Source: Ciona savignyi
Taxonomy: Eukaryota; Chordata; Ascidiacea; Phlebobranchia; Cionidae
Direction of reading: 5' to 3'
Length of the DNA: 64,000 nucleotides
Assembly (NCBI GenBank): GCA_000149265.1
Contig: CH002036.1
Location: 759,226-823,225, forward strand
Position numbers and translations under genes: made by a program. Positions 11,544 to 23,010 of this stretch are shown here, one piece after another (the first letter of the stretch is position 1; each line of letters starts with the position of its first letter). The notes below the pieces were generated by a model. It saw only the letters and a program-made list of their open reading frames with translations, searched no databases and was not told the origin of the DNA.

Positions 11544-14500
11544 TTAAACTTCTTCTATGGTTTCATTAGTAACAGGCGACTTCCAAAGGTAATACAACAA
11601 AGTTTTCGGCCCGTAGTGTGCTGCTCTTGAGTTAGTGCATGAACTGTATTGCTTTGGAGATAACGAGCTCTCACATGATTTGTCGTGGAAAACATGTACT
11701 TGACCGGGCTCCGTGCTTTTGAATACGTCCAATCCAGCAGCAAGTATTGCGTTAACCTATAGCGAAGAATGTATTCCCGTTTAATTGTGAATGCTTTCGG
11801 TTGATGGTCCTTTGTGTATTTGCTAAACATTTTATGATATTTTGATAATTTTGAAACTAATGATAGGCTATCGACTTTATTTGTTTCTATTGGTGTGCTG
11901 TATTTTAACCAAGTGGAACAATGATTTCACATGCAGCACAGTATAAACGTCTCAATCATAATTCACACTGTAATAGCTTCTTTAACTCGACGGTGGGCAC
12001 GAGATAATCTGACGATTGCCTGTGTGCTATCACTATCATCTTATTCCCATCCACGTTAAAAATACTACCCTACCGCCTACCAGATCCTCAACACATACTT
12101 ACCAAATGAATATCTTCCAATCCCCAACCCCTAATAGAAAGGTCGAATCCGTTCGTTTTGTCGAAGTCACTTGCATAGATTGAAACCATTCCGTAGCTGA
12201 AATGCCTCCAAAACCCAGCCAATTCGGTGAACACGAAATAACTCTGTGGCTTCGGAATTTCAACGTAAACCACATCTGGATCGTACTGGCTGAAGAAGAC
12301 AGGGTAATATACTTGCTTGTTTTGAATGGTGTTTAAGCGAATGTGGTGCAAAATTTCTGGAGCAAACACTAAGTCGACGTCGCAAAAGAAAAGAATCTCG
12401 TCGGCTGAACGCACGTTTTTCGCGGCGACTTGGAGCCCGTATCCTCGCGAGAATTCGGTGCCTGCCTCGAGGGTTATCACCACTATTCTCGACTCGGGGT
12501 AGGTGGTTTGAAGACGGTTCATATTTTCTGATATGAATCGAGCGTCGTTGCCCATTTGTGCTTGCTTTCCGAAGTTACGTGACACCCCGTCAATTTCAAT
12601 TACGTCATGAGAGAAGTTGGTTGCGACCTCGGTCTCAATTGCGGCGGGGAAATAAGTTACAATCAGGTTTACTTTTTCCCCACGGGTGAGGAACGAGTTT
12701 TCAAAGTTGTTCAAGAATCGAATAAAGTTGTCCGGTCTTCCGCTTAGCGCCGTCAGGAAATTAATCGTCGTGCTTTCACTTAATTTTAACGGCGGGGCCA
12801 ATTTAGAGAAGATGTCTTCACAGTTATTATTGCAAATTTCATTATGTTCGCTTAAAAACACAACACTTGTAAACCGGTGTCTGTGGTGCACCGATACGTG
12901 CTGTGTCGTTTTCCGGGAACTCCCTGGACCAGAACTTAAAGTGCATTGGAGCAGTGATATAGTGTCCATTGAATACAGAGGGTTTACAAGGTAGTAGGTA
13001 TTTACGAAATCCACTTCTTTTAGTTTAGCATATGCGTTGTTAACCCGACTTTGTAAAACGCGAATGAAATCGTTGGTATCATCGACGAGGACTCGTTTTA
13101 AGGTCGGGTGCATTTGTCTTAAAGGTTGACTTTCAGCTTTGTAGATGTTACGTCTGATGACAGCTTCCCATCTGTACTGCGCATGCGCGTTCAGTCCCTG
13201 TAAAAATGAATGCGGTCAATTTTTGTGCGTTTAAATAGCTTATAGTGTGTGAATATGTCGCCTTTTAAATGAACATTTTTAAATCAAAACTGGTCAATGG
13301 GTAGTATGCTTTGTCCTTGGGAAAAGCATTCACCGAACATGACCCGAAACCAGTGGAATGTGTTTTCTACGTTCATTTTAGGCGTGGCAAAGATTAGAAA
13401 TTGCGCACTGTCATCAACAATTTTATAGGCTGACCCAGCGTGGGCTAAGCGAAGCATATTTTTCCAATAATTGAAATAAACAAAGAATTAAGTTTAAGCA
13501 CACTCCTCGGCCTTACACTCGGCTTTATGATAGTTTATCCCGCAACATTTCCCATGCGAAGAATTGCTGGTGTGCCAACTGGTTAAAATGTTTATGGATT
13601 GTTTTTCTTTTTTTACATAGCAAAGTTTTAAAACCATAAAGAGCACGTCAATAAAAACGTTTTTATATGGTACTGGTATAAGTCGACCACGTGCAATTGG
13701 CGGTAAAACAGTAAAAAGTTCATCTACGTTCAGGCCGTAGTTAACATTTTCCCCCTTGTGTTACTGTTATACTAATGTACCATCTGTGACAGTCATTTCA
13801 TTTTAAACAAAACAAAAGCCAAAACACGTATTTAGCATACAACTACAAACACATTCATAATACCACATCATCCGATATTCCGTTGACCATTGACACGATT
13901 TGAATATCCTTCTCCGCTTGAGCAATTTTTTTTAACAGTTTTGAGATCTTTCGTTGTAGCACCGCAGCGTGGAAACGGTACTGGTAAGCCGGTTCTTTAT
14001 TCGCGTGGAATATTATACCGGAATCTGTAAACAGGAATGGACATCTGTGTAAAGTTTACGGCCAATGCTAAAAGACGGAAAGAAGGAAAACACTTAATAA
14101 AACTATGGTAACTAATTCTAAACTTGGCACTAAACATAAATTTCTACCCCAGAACTAACCCTATCTCCAACTCTAACTAAAATCTTTATTTTAGTGTGCA
14201 GTTTCCCTTCTTCACTCCTCTTAGTATTCTCGAAGGTTTACATGCCAGTTAACTTACTGTGCAGTCTTCGCAATCACTTTTGTCCGCAAAAAACGTATGT
14301 GAAAATTTACCTACGTTGGTGTGTGTGTATATGCACAAATTCGTGTCGTAAAAAGCTTTAAAAGAGCGTGATGGGTATACGTATGCGCAAAATAGCCGAA
14401 GTGCTATATATATATATATATATATAAGAGTTATATATTATGGTCACCTATTTGTTTTGGCGTTAAATCCTTTATATTCTTCGTGTACGTTCCTTTATTG

Positions 14501-17500
14501 TAGTTTTGGAAGAATATTTTTTTCGTTTCCCAAGAAGTTGTACACTTGACACCAGTGTAGCGCTGTAACGTAACGAATGACAACGTTTAAAAACTGTAGT
14601 AAATCTGAAAACTTCCGCATTCGAATCAGTTTGGATTTTAGGTTTATTCTTGTATAAAATAATTTTAATCTAGAATTTCATACCGCCCTGAAATCTAGGA
14701 ATGAACAACATTATTCATTTTAATTTGATTAAGACAACGCTTCTGTATTAGCTCTTTGGCCTTAAATTACTGCCACTAAAATAATATTGCATACATGTAT
14801 TTTGTTCCTGTACGGGGACTTTATTTTAACATTTTTTTATTTGGAAAAGATTAAACTACTGGATTCAGTCAATGTCTGCTAAGCGTCGCAACCGACTTGC
14901 TCGCGTCTGGTTTCGATCCGGCAACCTTTCAGCTATCGGTCTAATGACCTATGGTTATTAGCAACATATAACCTACACCCTTATTAATCTGTTACGTCAC
15001 AGTTTTTATTTTTTTACCGAGCCAAGTTTCGAACCCATGATGGGCTCGTCACCAGGGCCTTTTTTTGTATAAGAGACGGTATATGTATCGGTCGCGTGAA
15101 CCATTCGGCCACACAACAGGTACCTGTTACGTCACAGTGCCTACCTGCACGCAACGTCCGACCTCTATGTCCTCATGTGACGTATACAGATGACGTAAGC
15201 ACTCCCCAAGATGAGGCCCGAGTTCACGTAACAACGAACGAGAAAATATCATTCCGGGACCGCCCTGTAAGCAAATAGGTTAAAGGCGATACAGCTTTAC
15301 TGTTTAGTGTCACCACCTTATACAAAAAAAGCAAAATAGTATTCTTATTTGACAATTAAAATGGGGCAATTAAAAGAATTTGTCTTAGTGTGTCTAACCA
15401 TGTCTATACCTTACCGGCACGGACGACACTTATACATGGAGAACAACCAAATAAACTTATCTTTATTAGAGTGTTGTACAAGATTATGGTATTTCCACCA
15501 TTATACTTTAACCCAAAAGTACCTAGTCCAAACACACAACCGACTAGCCTGCGACTCGTTATCAAGATAACGCTTCCAATCTTTCGGATGACGCATACAA
15601 GCTCTACCCGACTGAGCTAACCGATCGGACATAATTTACCATTCGTCTCCGTGACCAAACGGTAACCACAGATTCGTATACAGTAGACTATTTAAAAAAT
15701 CGAGTTACTAGAACATCCCGGGTTCAAAACCTGACTCGGTAAAAATACGTTTTTGTCTCCAGCGACTTTACACTGCTAAAACAAAGAATATTTACTCACC
15801 ATGCAGTAATTCTCGCCCTCCCCAATTAAATCGTCTCTCCCTTTGCCAAATCCAGCGCTGCCGATATATCTCGGCTCCGAAGAGTTTATCCGATTCAGAA
15901 GCGTCGCCAGCTTTTCCACATCAAGGTATGCGTCATCGTCCAAACGGACGAACCAATCAAACCTGTAATTTGTGTTTGTACATCAGTATCCTTTAGTTTG
16001 TAGGAAGTCCGAATGGCTTGGTTAGTTCTACCCAACTTGATAACAATAAATAAATTTAAGTTGACAATAAAAGTAAGGCAAGTTGACCAAAAGTTGATTT
16101 GACATTAACAACTTAAATTGACCACAAATTCAATTCGGCAACAATAAATAAAAAATTAACTTAAGTGGACAATAGAATCAACTCGTTTACAATAAATCAA
16201 CTAAAGGTGACAATAAAATCAAATAATTTGATAACAAAGTAAAATCAACAACAACAAATCAACTCAAGTCAACTGGATTACTAACAAATCACCTTAAGTT
16301 TACAACAAATCACCAACCAATCAACTCAGGGGACCAGGCCCGGTGCTAGGAACCGCGGGGCCCAATTAGAAATGTGATGGCGGGGCCCCTACTCTTCATA
16401 GCAAAATTTATGGGTGTTTATATATCATAAAATACTTACCAGTACATACAAACTACAAAATGATACATTTAATACTTGCTATAAAACAAATTTTAGGTAA
16501 TGTGGGTGCTGATTTACGATATATTGTTTTACTTTTAATAGCAAAAAAGAGAGACGTTTCTTGCTATTTGTTTAGCAAAGTCATTCAAAAAACTTCAAAG
16601 TCAATGGTTTTAGCAATCTCGCATTCTATAGAAAGCATTATGACGTAACAGGCAGACACAGAAATATAAATTTGACTTAGTTACGATGCATAACAAATTG
16701 ATATTATGAGAAAGAATATTATTTTACTTTTTATTTTACGTTTCAGTAGTATTTTAAACCTCGTAATACAGAAAGACCCCTACTAGCGCGGGGCCCCTTC
16801 AAGGTGCGGGGCCCAATTTGATCTAATCGGTCAAATCGGCCTAAAACCGGCCCTGCAGGGGACAACAGATAAACTTGATGACAATTAATCAACTCGGTAA
16901 CAACAAATCAACTAAAATTCAACAGTCAGATCAACAACAACAAATCAACTCACTTTTCCAAGTACGAGCTATGCATATACTTTAACATCGAGAAGCTTTT
17001 TTTCTGCGGCGGGTAAGCGTTGTCCATTACCCCGGGGAGTTGGATGGTTGGCATGTCGATGTTTGAATCGTTGTTGCCGGAGAATACCTCGATAAGCGCG
17101 CCATCGGAAGTCATCCAAGTATTCTGGGACGCAGCCACTCGTGTTTCCAGGTTGGAGGCCACGGAAATTAAACCTGAGTAGTCGTACGGTCGTGTGGCCG
17201 AATGGTAAACGCGACCGATACATATACCGACTGTTATACAAAAAAACAGTCCTGGTGACGAGCCCATCATGGGTTCGAAACTTAGCTCGGTAAAAAAAAG
17301 TAAAAAAAGTTAACCTAAGTAGTGTTAAAATGTTAAGACATTGCAGTGTGGTACAGCCCAGTGGTCGACAACCTGCTATTCCGGATTAATTTTATTGCTA
17401 CTATGATAGCAAGCGCTTAATGAGTTTAATACCCATGCATAAGTGAAACAAACAGAAGAAAACACACGCCTTTTATCTAATACTGTGTTGTTTTCTTTAT

Positions 17501-18758
17501 TTGCAAAAAAATATTATTATATTTGACTGTACTAGTGATTATTATTTTGTTAAATATTAGTTAAACGGCTCTTTAATTGTAAGGTTGCCGACTTCTGGTA
17601 TAGGCTATATATGTGTTAGTCCCATTAATAGCAAAACCCTTCTTAGTGACGATCACATCATGGGTACAAAAATTAGCCTGGTCAAAAAGTTTAAAATTAC
17701 CAATGTATAGATTCCCTCTGTAATTTTTCTCCACATTGAGTTGCTCGGATGTCTTATCTGGATCGCTATGTTTATAGGTTGAAAACTCTCGCGGATCCGC
17801 CATTTTTGCTCCCATTTGTTTATACGTTCGTGTTGAAAAATAATTTCCAACCAGAAATCCGATGGCGCAACTGAAAAGGAACCTGAAAATGCAAAACAGT
17901 TTAAATCATCATGCTTTTTAACAGGTCTGTTTAATTTGCATTGGCGACGGAGTGAAATACTTAAAGGGAGGGGGAAGAAAAGAGTAGAAATTGCGCACTG
18001 AAACTAATAAAACTATACGGTGGTGTGGCCAAATGGTTAACGCGACCGATACTTATACCAAATTATATACAAAAACGGTCCTAGTTACGAACCTATCATG
18101 GGTTGGAAACTTTGATCGGTTAAAAAATACAGATAACAAAATTAAAACTGTTGAAACTAATTCTACTTCAAACATAAATCTTAACCTGAGAACGAACCCT
18201 AACTTTAACACCAGCCCTGACACAAACCTGAATGTTATTATACTTGTTTTCTTACAGTTTTCATCCTTCCAATTATACACAACTGGAACAGCTTCGGTAA
18301 CCGGGTGAGCGCAAAGTAGTTTTACGTAACGTGTGATAACGTAACTTACGTTTTCCATGAACGGTCGTGTGGCCGAATAGTACACGACCGATTCATACAC
18401 CAATTCAATAAATAAAAAAAACGGACGGAGTGACGAGCCCACCATGGGTTCGAAACTGAGCCGTTAAAAAAAATTACGTTTTTCAGTACGATGGCCGAAT
18501 GGTTAAAACGACCGATACATATACAGACTTCGTAATAAAAATAGTTTTAATTGACGAACCCTTAATGGGTTCGAAACTGACCTCGAATAAAAACCAAAAA
18601 ACTTAGGTTTCCATTCACGGGTATAAAACATATATACCAACCACATCATAAAAGGTTTCAACACAAAACGCGTCACATTTACGTACGAAACAAATGCAAA
18701 TTCACACTTACCTGTACACCATCTTTTCAACATCGACTTTTCTTCCGAACCTAGTCAT
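11544..18758 (-). CDS. Chondroitin sulfate synthase, CHSY1/3 type (nine exons, complete)
   Basis: Coding exons, minus strand in order: 18758-18712, 17882-17701, 17173-16954, 15962-15800, 15264-15145, 14562-14448, 14024-13864, 13197-12103, 11756-11544. They give 771 codons, all junctions in frame; human CHSY1 is about 800. The family is a Golgi type II bifunctional enzyme that adds alternating GlcUA and GalNAc to growing chondroitin chains. Residues about 17-31 form the short signal anchor (starts FLFSCAIGF). The N-terminal transferase domain has YPPQKKSFSMLKYMH, then the metal-binding DDD at about 158-160 and GGPG plus HEDIEVGRC. A linker (AYQYRF, RKIS) leads to the C-terminal domain with FFCDVDLVF (D609, D611), FFSQYDPDVVY and GWGLED at about 693-698. 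Both DXD-type motifs being present favours CHSY over the partner CHPF. The start ATG is the only one giving a short cytosolic tail before the anchor. SINE-L copies crowd introns 1 and 2. Confidence 0.93.
11950..12060 (+). repeat. SINE-T fragment in the last CHSY intron
   Basis: Contains CTCGACGGTGGGCACGAGAT and TAATCTGACGATTGCC, diagnostic words of the SINE-T body, in the 346-bp intron between the last two coding exons. Confidence 0.65.
13270..13400 (+). repeat. SINE-T fragment
   Basis: AATCAAAACTGGTCAATGGG, TTTGTCCTTGGGAAAAGCAT and AACCAGTGGAATG follow the order of the SINE-T body. It lies in an intron of the chondroitin synthase gene. Confidence 0.55.
14075..14240 (-). repeat. Repeat B copy in CHSY intron
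   Basis: The plus strand shows CCCCAGAACTAACCCTATCT followed by CCAACTCTAACTAAAATC and a closing TTAGTATTCTCGAAGG. This is the reverse-oriented inner part of the repeat B family. Confidence 0.55.
14404..14426. repeat. (TA)n microsatellite
   Basis: An uninterrupted run of TA dinucleotides just past the donor of the 14562-14448 CHSY exon. Confidence 0.9.
15005..15119 (-). repeat. SINE-L, near full length
   Basis: Reverse orientation. It has T-rich tail, ACCGAGCCAAGTTTCGAACC (B-box side), CATGATGGGCTCGTCACC, GTATCGGTCGCGTGAACCAT and TCGGCCACACAAC. It abuts the CHSY exon at 15145-15264 on the intron side. Confidence 0.8.
16030..16950. repeat. Degenerate ~25-nt tandem array, split by a hAT element
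   Basis: Words such as CAACAAATCAACTCAAGT and GACAATAAA recur at irregular 22-30 nt spacing from about 16030 to 16334 and again from about 16856 to 16950. The array fills most of a CHSY intron and is interrupted only by the element at 16335-16855. Confidence 0.7.
16335..16855 (-). mobile_element. hAT-type non-autonomous element, copy 1
   Basis: The termini are imperfect inverted repeats: CAGGCCCGGTGCTAGG at the left, and CAGGGCCGGTTTTAGG read from the right on the other strand. The element is flanked on both sides by the perfect 8-bp duplication CAGGGGAC (16327-16334 and 16856-16863). Subterminal GGGGCCCC-rich segments are shared with the copies at 49095 and 62619. It encodes no transposase. 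At 521 bp it is about 78 bp longer than the other two. Confidence 0.88.
17185..17298 (+). repeat. SINE-L copy against a CHSY splice acceptor
   Basis: Near-complete copy with ACGGTCGTGTGGCCGAATGG, ACGCGACCGATACATATACC and CATCATGGGTTCGAAACT and an A-rich tail. It starts about 11 bp from the acceptor at 17174-17176. Confidence 0.85.
17590..17690 (+). repeat. Degenerate SINE-L in CHSY intron 2
   Basis: Only the second half is easily read (CTTCTTAGTGACGATCACAT, CATGGGTACAAAAATTAGCC). It ends close to the donor of the exon at 17701. Confidence 0.5.
18015..18595 (+). repeat. Three SINE-L copies in CHSY intron 1 (18015-18125, 18361-18470, 18485-18595)
   Basis: All are in the same orientation. Each has a head close to GTGTGGCCGAATGGTTAACG and a B-box region close to ATGGGTTCGAAACT with an A-rich tail. 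The second and third are nearly adjacent. A repeat B copy in minus orientation lies between the first and second (about 18130-18285). Confidence 0.8.
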
Positions 18759-20195
18759 ATTGATATTAAACAACCAGTGCTGTGTAAAAGAAACTGCACA
18801 CTCAATCTGTTATGAAAGACAGAAATGTCGGTAAGTACAAAGTTGCTCGTGTTAATTTAATTAGTCCACACGCGGTTATAGTTCACAAATAAAGCAAACG
18901 AGTCCACATATTTTCTTAACTTGTTTTAATTTTAGGTTTTTTGTACCGTACTATAACGACTGTGAATTTGCCGATTTCCGCTTCACTTTTGCTACAATTA
19001 AAGCATTTACTCTTCTATTTAGTGCATTTAAGAACAAACTAGAAATTAGAAAATTTGTTACGTCACATACAGGTTTATTCGGACCCCAGGTTAAAGTACG
19101 TATTTCAAAACATCAATTATGACAGTTGAGGGGTATATTGAAATCGGACATTTTATACGGGTAAACCAGTTTTTAACCAGTAATTGCCTTCTTGCAAATT
19201 TAGTTTTTAAAGCCACACAGTCAGTTTTTAATGTGATAATGTACATGAATAGGCTGCGCTAGTCACTCGACCACACAATCGTTTCTTGAAGACAGGATTT
19301 CACGTTTTCATATTTTGTTTTTTACTATTCTTTTTAGTGCAGGCCGTTGTCCATTGCATTTTGATTATTTCAAATTGTCTGTTTAAACAGACATTGAAAA
19401 TTAACATTAAGAGTTTTAACAAAAGTAGGAACTTGACAGAACGCCAAACGTTACAGTATAATTTTATGATAAGGTAAATCACTAAAACACTGGTAAAGAC
19501 ATAAAGGTAATGACAGTTCTGTTCTTGGCCAAGAATTGCACCTTGGTAATTTACTTAATATGTTGTTTAAGTCAAACAATTGCAGCCATTGAGATTTTTA
19601 AACCGTTTTAATTACAATTATTGTAGACATAATATTCAACTCGTTTTAGCACAATAGGCAACGTTTTTTTGCATATCGGCGGAATCTTTTTGACATATCA
19701 GCAAACTTATTTTAGAATGTCAGCCAAATATTTTTTGTCTTCTAAACTAAGGCAGGCAGCATGATATTATAGGTTGCACACCTGCACCGTCCATATTCAA
19801 ACAACTTTACGACTTTCAGCAACTTTCATTACACAACTCCTCTGTTTTAATCTATTGATAACTGATCAAAAACCTACTGATCAAAACTAAAGCAATATCG
19901 TCAAGTGACGCGTCTGTGGTCTGATATATATTAATTTAACTTTGGTTTAAGTTTGAGGAAAGTGGTCAACGCCTTACCTTTTCCAATATTTGTTTAAACT
20001 TGCTTGGTAAATATCGTGTTAAAAGAAGTAAGCTTTAAACAAACAAGGGCGTATTAGGCCTGTAGTGTGTTTGCCAAACTTTTGACATAAGGTATTATAC
20101 AATCGGTCATAATTTGGCCGAAGTAATGTGGGGTCGAAACCTGTCGCTTGTTTGTGTGTTGTCCTTCGACAAGCCGTTGAGTGTATAGGTACGGA

Positions 20196-20720
20196 AGCGT
20201 AGCTTAGTTGATTAGTGTGTCGCATATTTCAGCCTAAGAATTGTAGTTTCGAATTTTGGTGATTTTCGTTTGTGCTCATGGGCAAGAAACTCAAACGGCT
20301 TAAACCAGAGCTGGGCAATCTTTTTGCAATAAAGAGCCATTTTAACCGATATTCTACAAAATAAAAATCACCGAGATTCGCAAAACTAATATTCTTTTTT
20401 GCGATAAATAAAAAAACAACACTGTGTGAGACTTTTATTCACTTATGCACGGGTATTAAACTTATTAAGCGCTCGCTACAGTAGAAATTTAAAAATAAAA
20501 AGAGCCGCATCAGAAGGATAAACAACGTCGCATATGACTCCGGAGCCACATGTTGCCGATCCCTGGCCTAAACCCAGTACATTATACGTTTTAGTAAAAT
20601 TGCAGTCCTAATCATATACAACACACTGCAAGAGTTCCTGTAACCAGGTGTTGGCGCGGGGTAAACTGACGATTGCCCGTTTGATAACACTTCTTGCTTT
20701 TACCTATTCACGGGTCTAAA
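20196..20720 (+). repeat. SINE-T copy split by a MITE
   Basis: The left half (head and GGGCAAGAAACTCAAACGGC) and the right half (GCCTAAACCCAGTAC, CTAATCATATACAACACACT, AAACTGACGATTGCCC) are one SINE-T, interrupted at the CCTAAAC word by the element at 20306-20565. Confidence 0.75.
20306..20565. mobile_element. 260-bp hAT-type MITE
   Basis: The inverted termini are CAGAGCTGGGCAATC at the left and, read from the right, CAGGGATCGGCAACA. The flanks are GCTTAAAC and GCCTAAAC, an 8-bp duplication with one mismatch. The interior is AT-rich with the AGAGCC and GACTCCGGAGCCACA words common in hAT MITEs. Confidence 0.8.
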
Positions 20721-20734
20721 AATAAATATATTAT

Positions 20735-20880
20735 ATCTTGCCCGAACGCAGTGAAATGGGTTAAAATCCAAAAGTTGTACAATTTTAATCATACATAAAA
20801 ACACACACTATTAGCTACGTTAACTCGACGGTTGGCTTGAGGTTATACATAACCACTGCTTGTGTAATAAAATCGATTGC
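20735..20880 (+). repeat. SINE-T fragment
   Basis: Body words TGAAATGGGTTAAAATCC, TTTTAATCATACATAAAAAC and TTAACTCGACGGTTGGC match SINE-T in order. Confidence 0.6.
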
Positions 20881-21239
20881 GTGAGTGTAATTTTTTAAAA
20901 ACATTTTTTTATTTTTTTTATGTGGGTTTAGCGGCCACATCTAAGTATACCGAAACTTGCTATTTGATTGGTTTTAAACGTGTTCAAAGGACTGTCGTTT
21001 TGTCGTTTTTAACCGTTTTTCAAATTTTTATCAAAGGTCCTGCTTCATGTTTTCATCGTGGAAACAAAAAATAACTTAACTAAACTAATCCCATTCATAA
21101 GAATAGTCTTTGTCGCAGGAAAGGATGACTGTATAGATTAATGACGCGTTTGTAAATAAGGAAAAAAATGTTTCGAAAAACGCTTCGAAAACAGCTCCAA
21201 TGTAGAAAAATACCGCGATCGAAGTATTAGTCACTATAG

Positions 21240-22295
21240 CACTGATTCTTAAATTTGTTTAGTCGCGCCCCTTGACGTTTATCATTCATGCTCACGCCTC
21301 ATCATCATAAAACAGTTTGAGTCGGATGACTCGCTGTGGCCCTTTTCACTAATCGCCTCCACTCAATTCTGTTCTGAGCGAGTCGAATTGCTTCTTTGAC
21401 ACCCAATCCCGTAAGTTTCCTGATGTCGTCCCATTATCTCGTTTTAGGACGTCCACGACCTCTAGGACCGTAGACCATGCCAGTCAGGAGCATATTGTCG
21501 AGGTGGTGGTCCCTGCGCAGAATGTGTCCTATAAACTTCAGTTTTCTTTCCTTGATCATGTCCATCAGACGACGATCACAGTTAATCCTTTGTAGTATCT
21601 CTTCGTTCGTTTTTTCTCCGTCCAGCTAACGCGAAGAAGACGTCTGAAACACCAGAGCTCGAAGCTGACAATTCTCTTTTTGTCAGACTGCTTAAGAGAC
21701 CAACATTCAACTACATATGTAGCGATTGAGAAAACTAGAGAGGCAAGAAGACGTTTTTTGGTTTTCAGTCTAATGTTTCTGTCCTTCCAAATTTTGGTTA
21801 ATGCAACAGTTGCGTTCTTGGCAATAGCTATTCTTCTCTTTATCTCTACACTGTCATCGTACGTGTCCGTGAAGACTACTCCAAGGTAAGTGAAGTGTTT
21901 GACGTTTTCTATCGGCGTCTTTGCATTGAGGAAGAGTCCGGATTTTTCACTTTCTATGCGGACTCTGTCTACTAGTTCTTGAAGTTCTTCCATACTTCCG
22001 GCAGTAAGTGCTACGTCATCCGCATATCTCAGGTCACGGCTCACGCCTCACCGAGCCTTAAAAATCAAATTCAAGAAAAATGGAACAATAATTTATTTGC
22101 CTTTTATCTGCTTAGTGTGAAGAATGCAACTGTTTTGGAGAAACTAGTCGTTTAATTCGAGGCTTTGTTAAAGACAACACACATCGAAGATCTGCTGCGT
22201 TTGTTAAACCAATCTCTCATTGTCATGCTCGCGCCACCCTCGTTAAGCTTTAATGCCCTCCAAGGGGGGCGCACCCCCCATTTGAAGAATCCCCG
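21240..22295. mobile_element. hAT-like element containing a nested LINE fragment
   Basis: The left end CACTGATTCTTAAATTTG and the right end (read inverted, CGGGGATTCTTCAAATGG) are imperfect inverted repeats. The flanks CACTATAG and CACTAAAC agree at six of eight positions and could be an aged 8-bp duplication. Without the LINE insertion the element would be about 307 bp. The right part holds GGGGGGCGCACCCCCC. Confidence 0.5.
21302..22038 (-). pseudogene. 5'-truncated non-LTR retrotransposon (reverse transcriptase 3' part)
   Basis: Read on the minus strand, the fragment begins just before the reverse transcriptase motif YADDVAL. It continues through FTYLGVVF, KIWKDRNIRLKTKKRL and ECWSL, all typical of the fingers-to-thumb region of RTE/CR1-like LINEs. 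The frame is then lost in an A run near 21615. A second frame carries on with NEEILQRINCDRRLMD, KFIGHILRRD and GRGRPKTR, followed by a TAA in place of the expected Trp codon, then DDIRKLTGLGVKEA. The insertion has a perfect 12-bp target duplication, GCTCACGCCTCA, at 21290-21301 and 22039-22050. It ends in a short ATG repeat, as such elements often do. It is dead and lacks the endonuclease part. Clade assignment is tentative. Confidence 0.88.
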
Positions 22296-22304
22296 CACTA
22301 AACG

Positions 22305-22420
22305 ATAGGAGATTACCTCGCAAATACGTAAGGGAGCGTTATTACACGGGTAATCTTCCGATTATCTTGCGGCTAATTGAGTTACCGGAGCTCATGCAGT
22401 GTGTTGAATTCGAGTGTAAT
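22305..22420 (-). repeat. SINE-T fragment
   Basis: Reverse-oriented words GATTACCTCGCAAATACGTA, GTTATTACACGGGTAATC and GTTACCGGAGCTCATGCAGT belong to the SINE-T body. Confidence 0.65.
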
Positions 22421-22996
22421 CATAATACAGGTTTTATTTGATACAAATAACCACTTGACTAATGTAATTTTTTTTGCTGGTAAATTGCTTTCAAGCACAA
22501 TTTACTAGCTATGGGCTAGTTTCGATCAAAAACCGTTCAAGCTGCCGAATAATAGTGAATAAACACCAATATAAATAATGTAACAGTTAAGCAGGTAAAC
22601 ACACCGAATAAATTACGGAAAGGATCTAAATTCTAGATTATACTTTTACTAAAACGCATAAGCATATTGCTTTTAAAATAAAACCAAAAACATTTCATTT
22701 AATATGAATTTCCAGGAAATCTACATTGCAAAATCAATTAAGAAAAGGCACAGTTGCTATTGTATCGTAAAATTATCGCAATAAAATATAAAAATGAACT
22801 TTTTTCGCCTAATACATAAGACAAAAAAAGAAAAGAAAAATTAAACACAAAGCTAGTTAAAAATCCTATGTAAATAACATTATCATTATAAATGACATAA
22901 GGAAGAGTGAGTGATTGGTAACAACATCTGCATTCACGTTATTTTAAACTGAGCGGACTTAAGCGTGGGTTAGTTAGTGATTAGGAATATAATTTC

Positions 22997-23002
22997 TTTA
23001 TT
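22997..23002 (-). terminator. Poly(A) signal AATAAA of the aminotransferase gene
   Basis: AATAAA on the minus strand starts 8 nt after the TAA stop (23011-23013). If used, the 3' UTR would be very short. Confidence 0.6.
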
Positions 23003-23010
23003 TCCGTATT

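Larger units (their letters stand above)
18759..23010. other. Intergenic region between CHSY start and aminotransferase stop
   Basis: I find no host exon here. The region holds SINE-T copies, a 260-bp MITE and a LINE fragment nested in a hAT-like element. The upstream control region of the chondroitin synthase gene should lie just right of 18758. Open frames at 19286-19477 and 20877-21074 are AT-rich and look like chance. Confidence 0.55.

Noticed and set aside
12686-12994. 102-codon plus-strand frame
   Set aside because: Antisense to the large CHSY exon; the minus frame has clear glycosyltransferase motifs.
14150-14180. Telomere-like CCCTAA words
   Set aside because: They are isolated words inside the repeat B family, not tandem telomeric repeats.
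15096-15278. 60-codon plus-strand frame
   Set aside because: It is the shadow of the minus-strand CHSY exon 15145-15264 (GGPG and HEDIEVGRC region), which at first looked missing. Once found, the gene is complete.
15800-17173. Two separate genes around the hAT element in the CHSY intron
   Set aside because: Exons 17173-16954 and 15962-15800 join in frame through a split Lys codon, giving the expected glycosyltransferase sequence across the insertion.
17185-17298. tRNA gene with long intron
   Set aside because: A- and B-box regions resemble a Leu/Ser tRNA, but many diverged copies with A-rich tails exist in both orientations and the cloverleaf does not close; it is a SINE.
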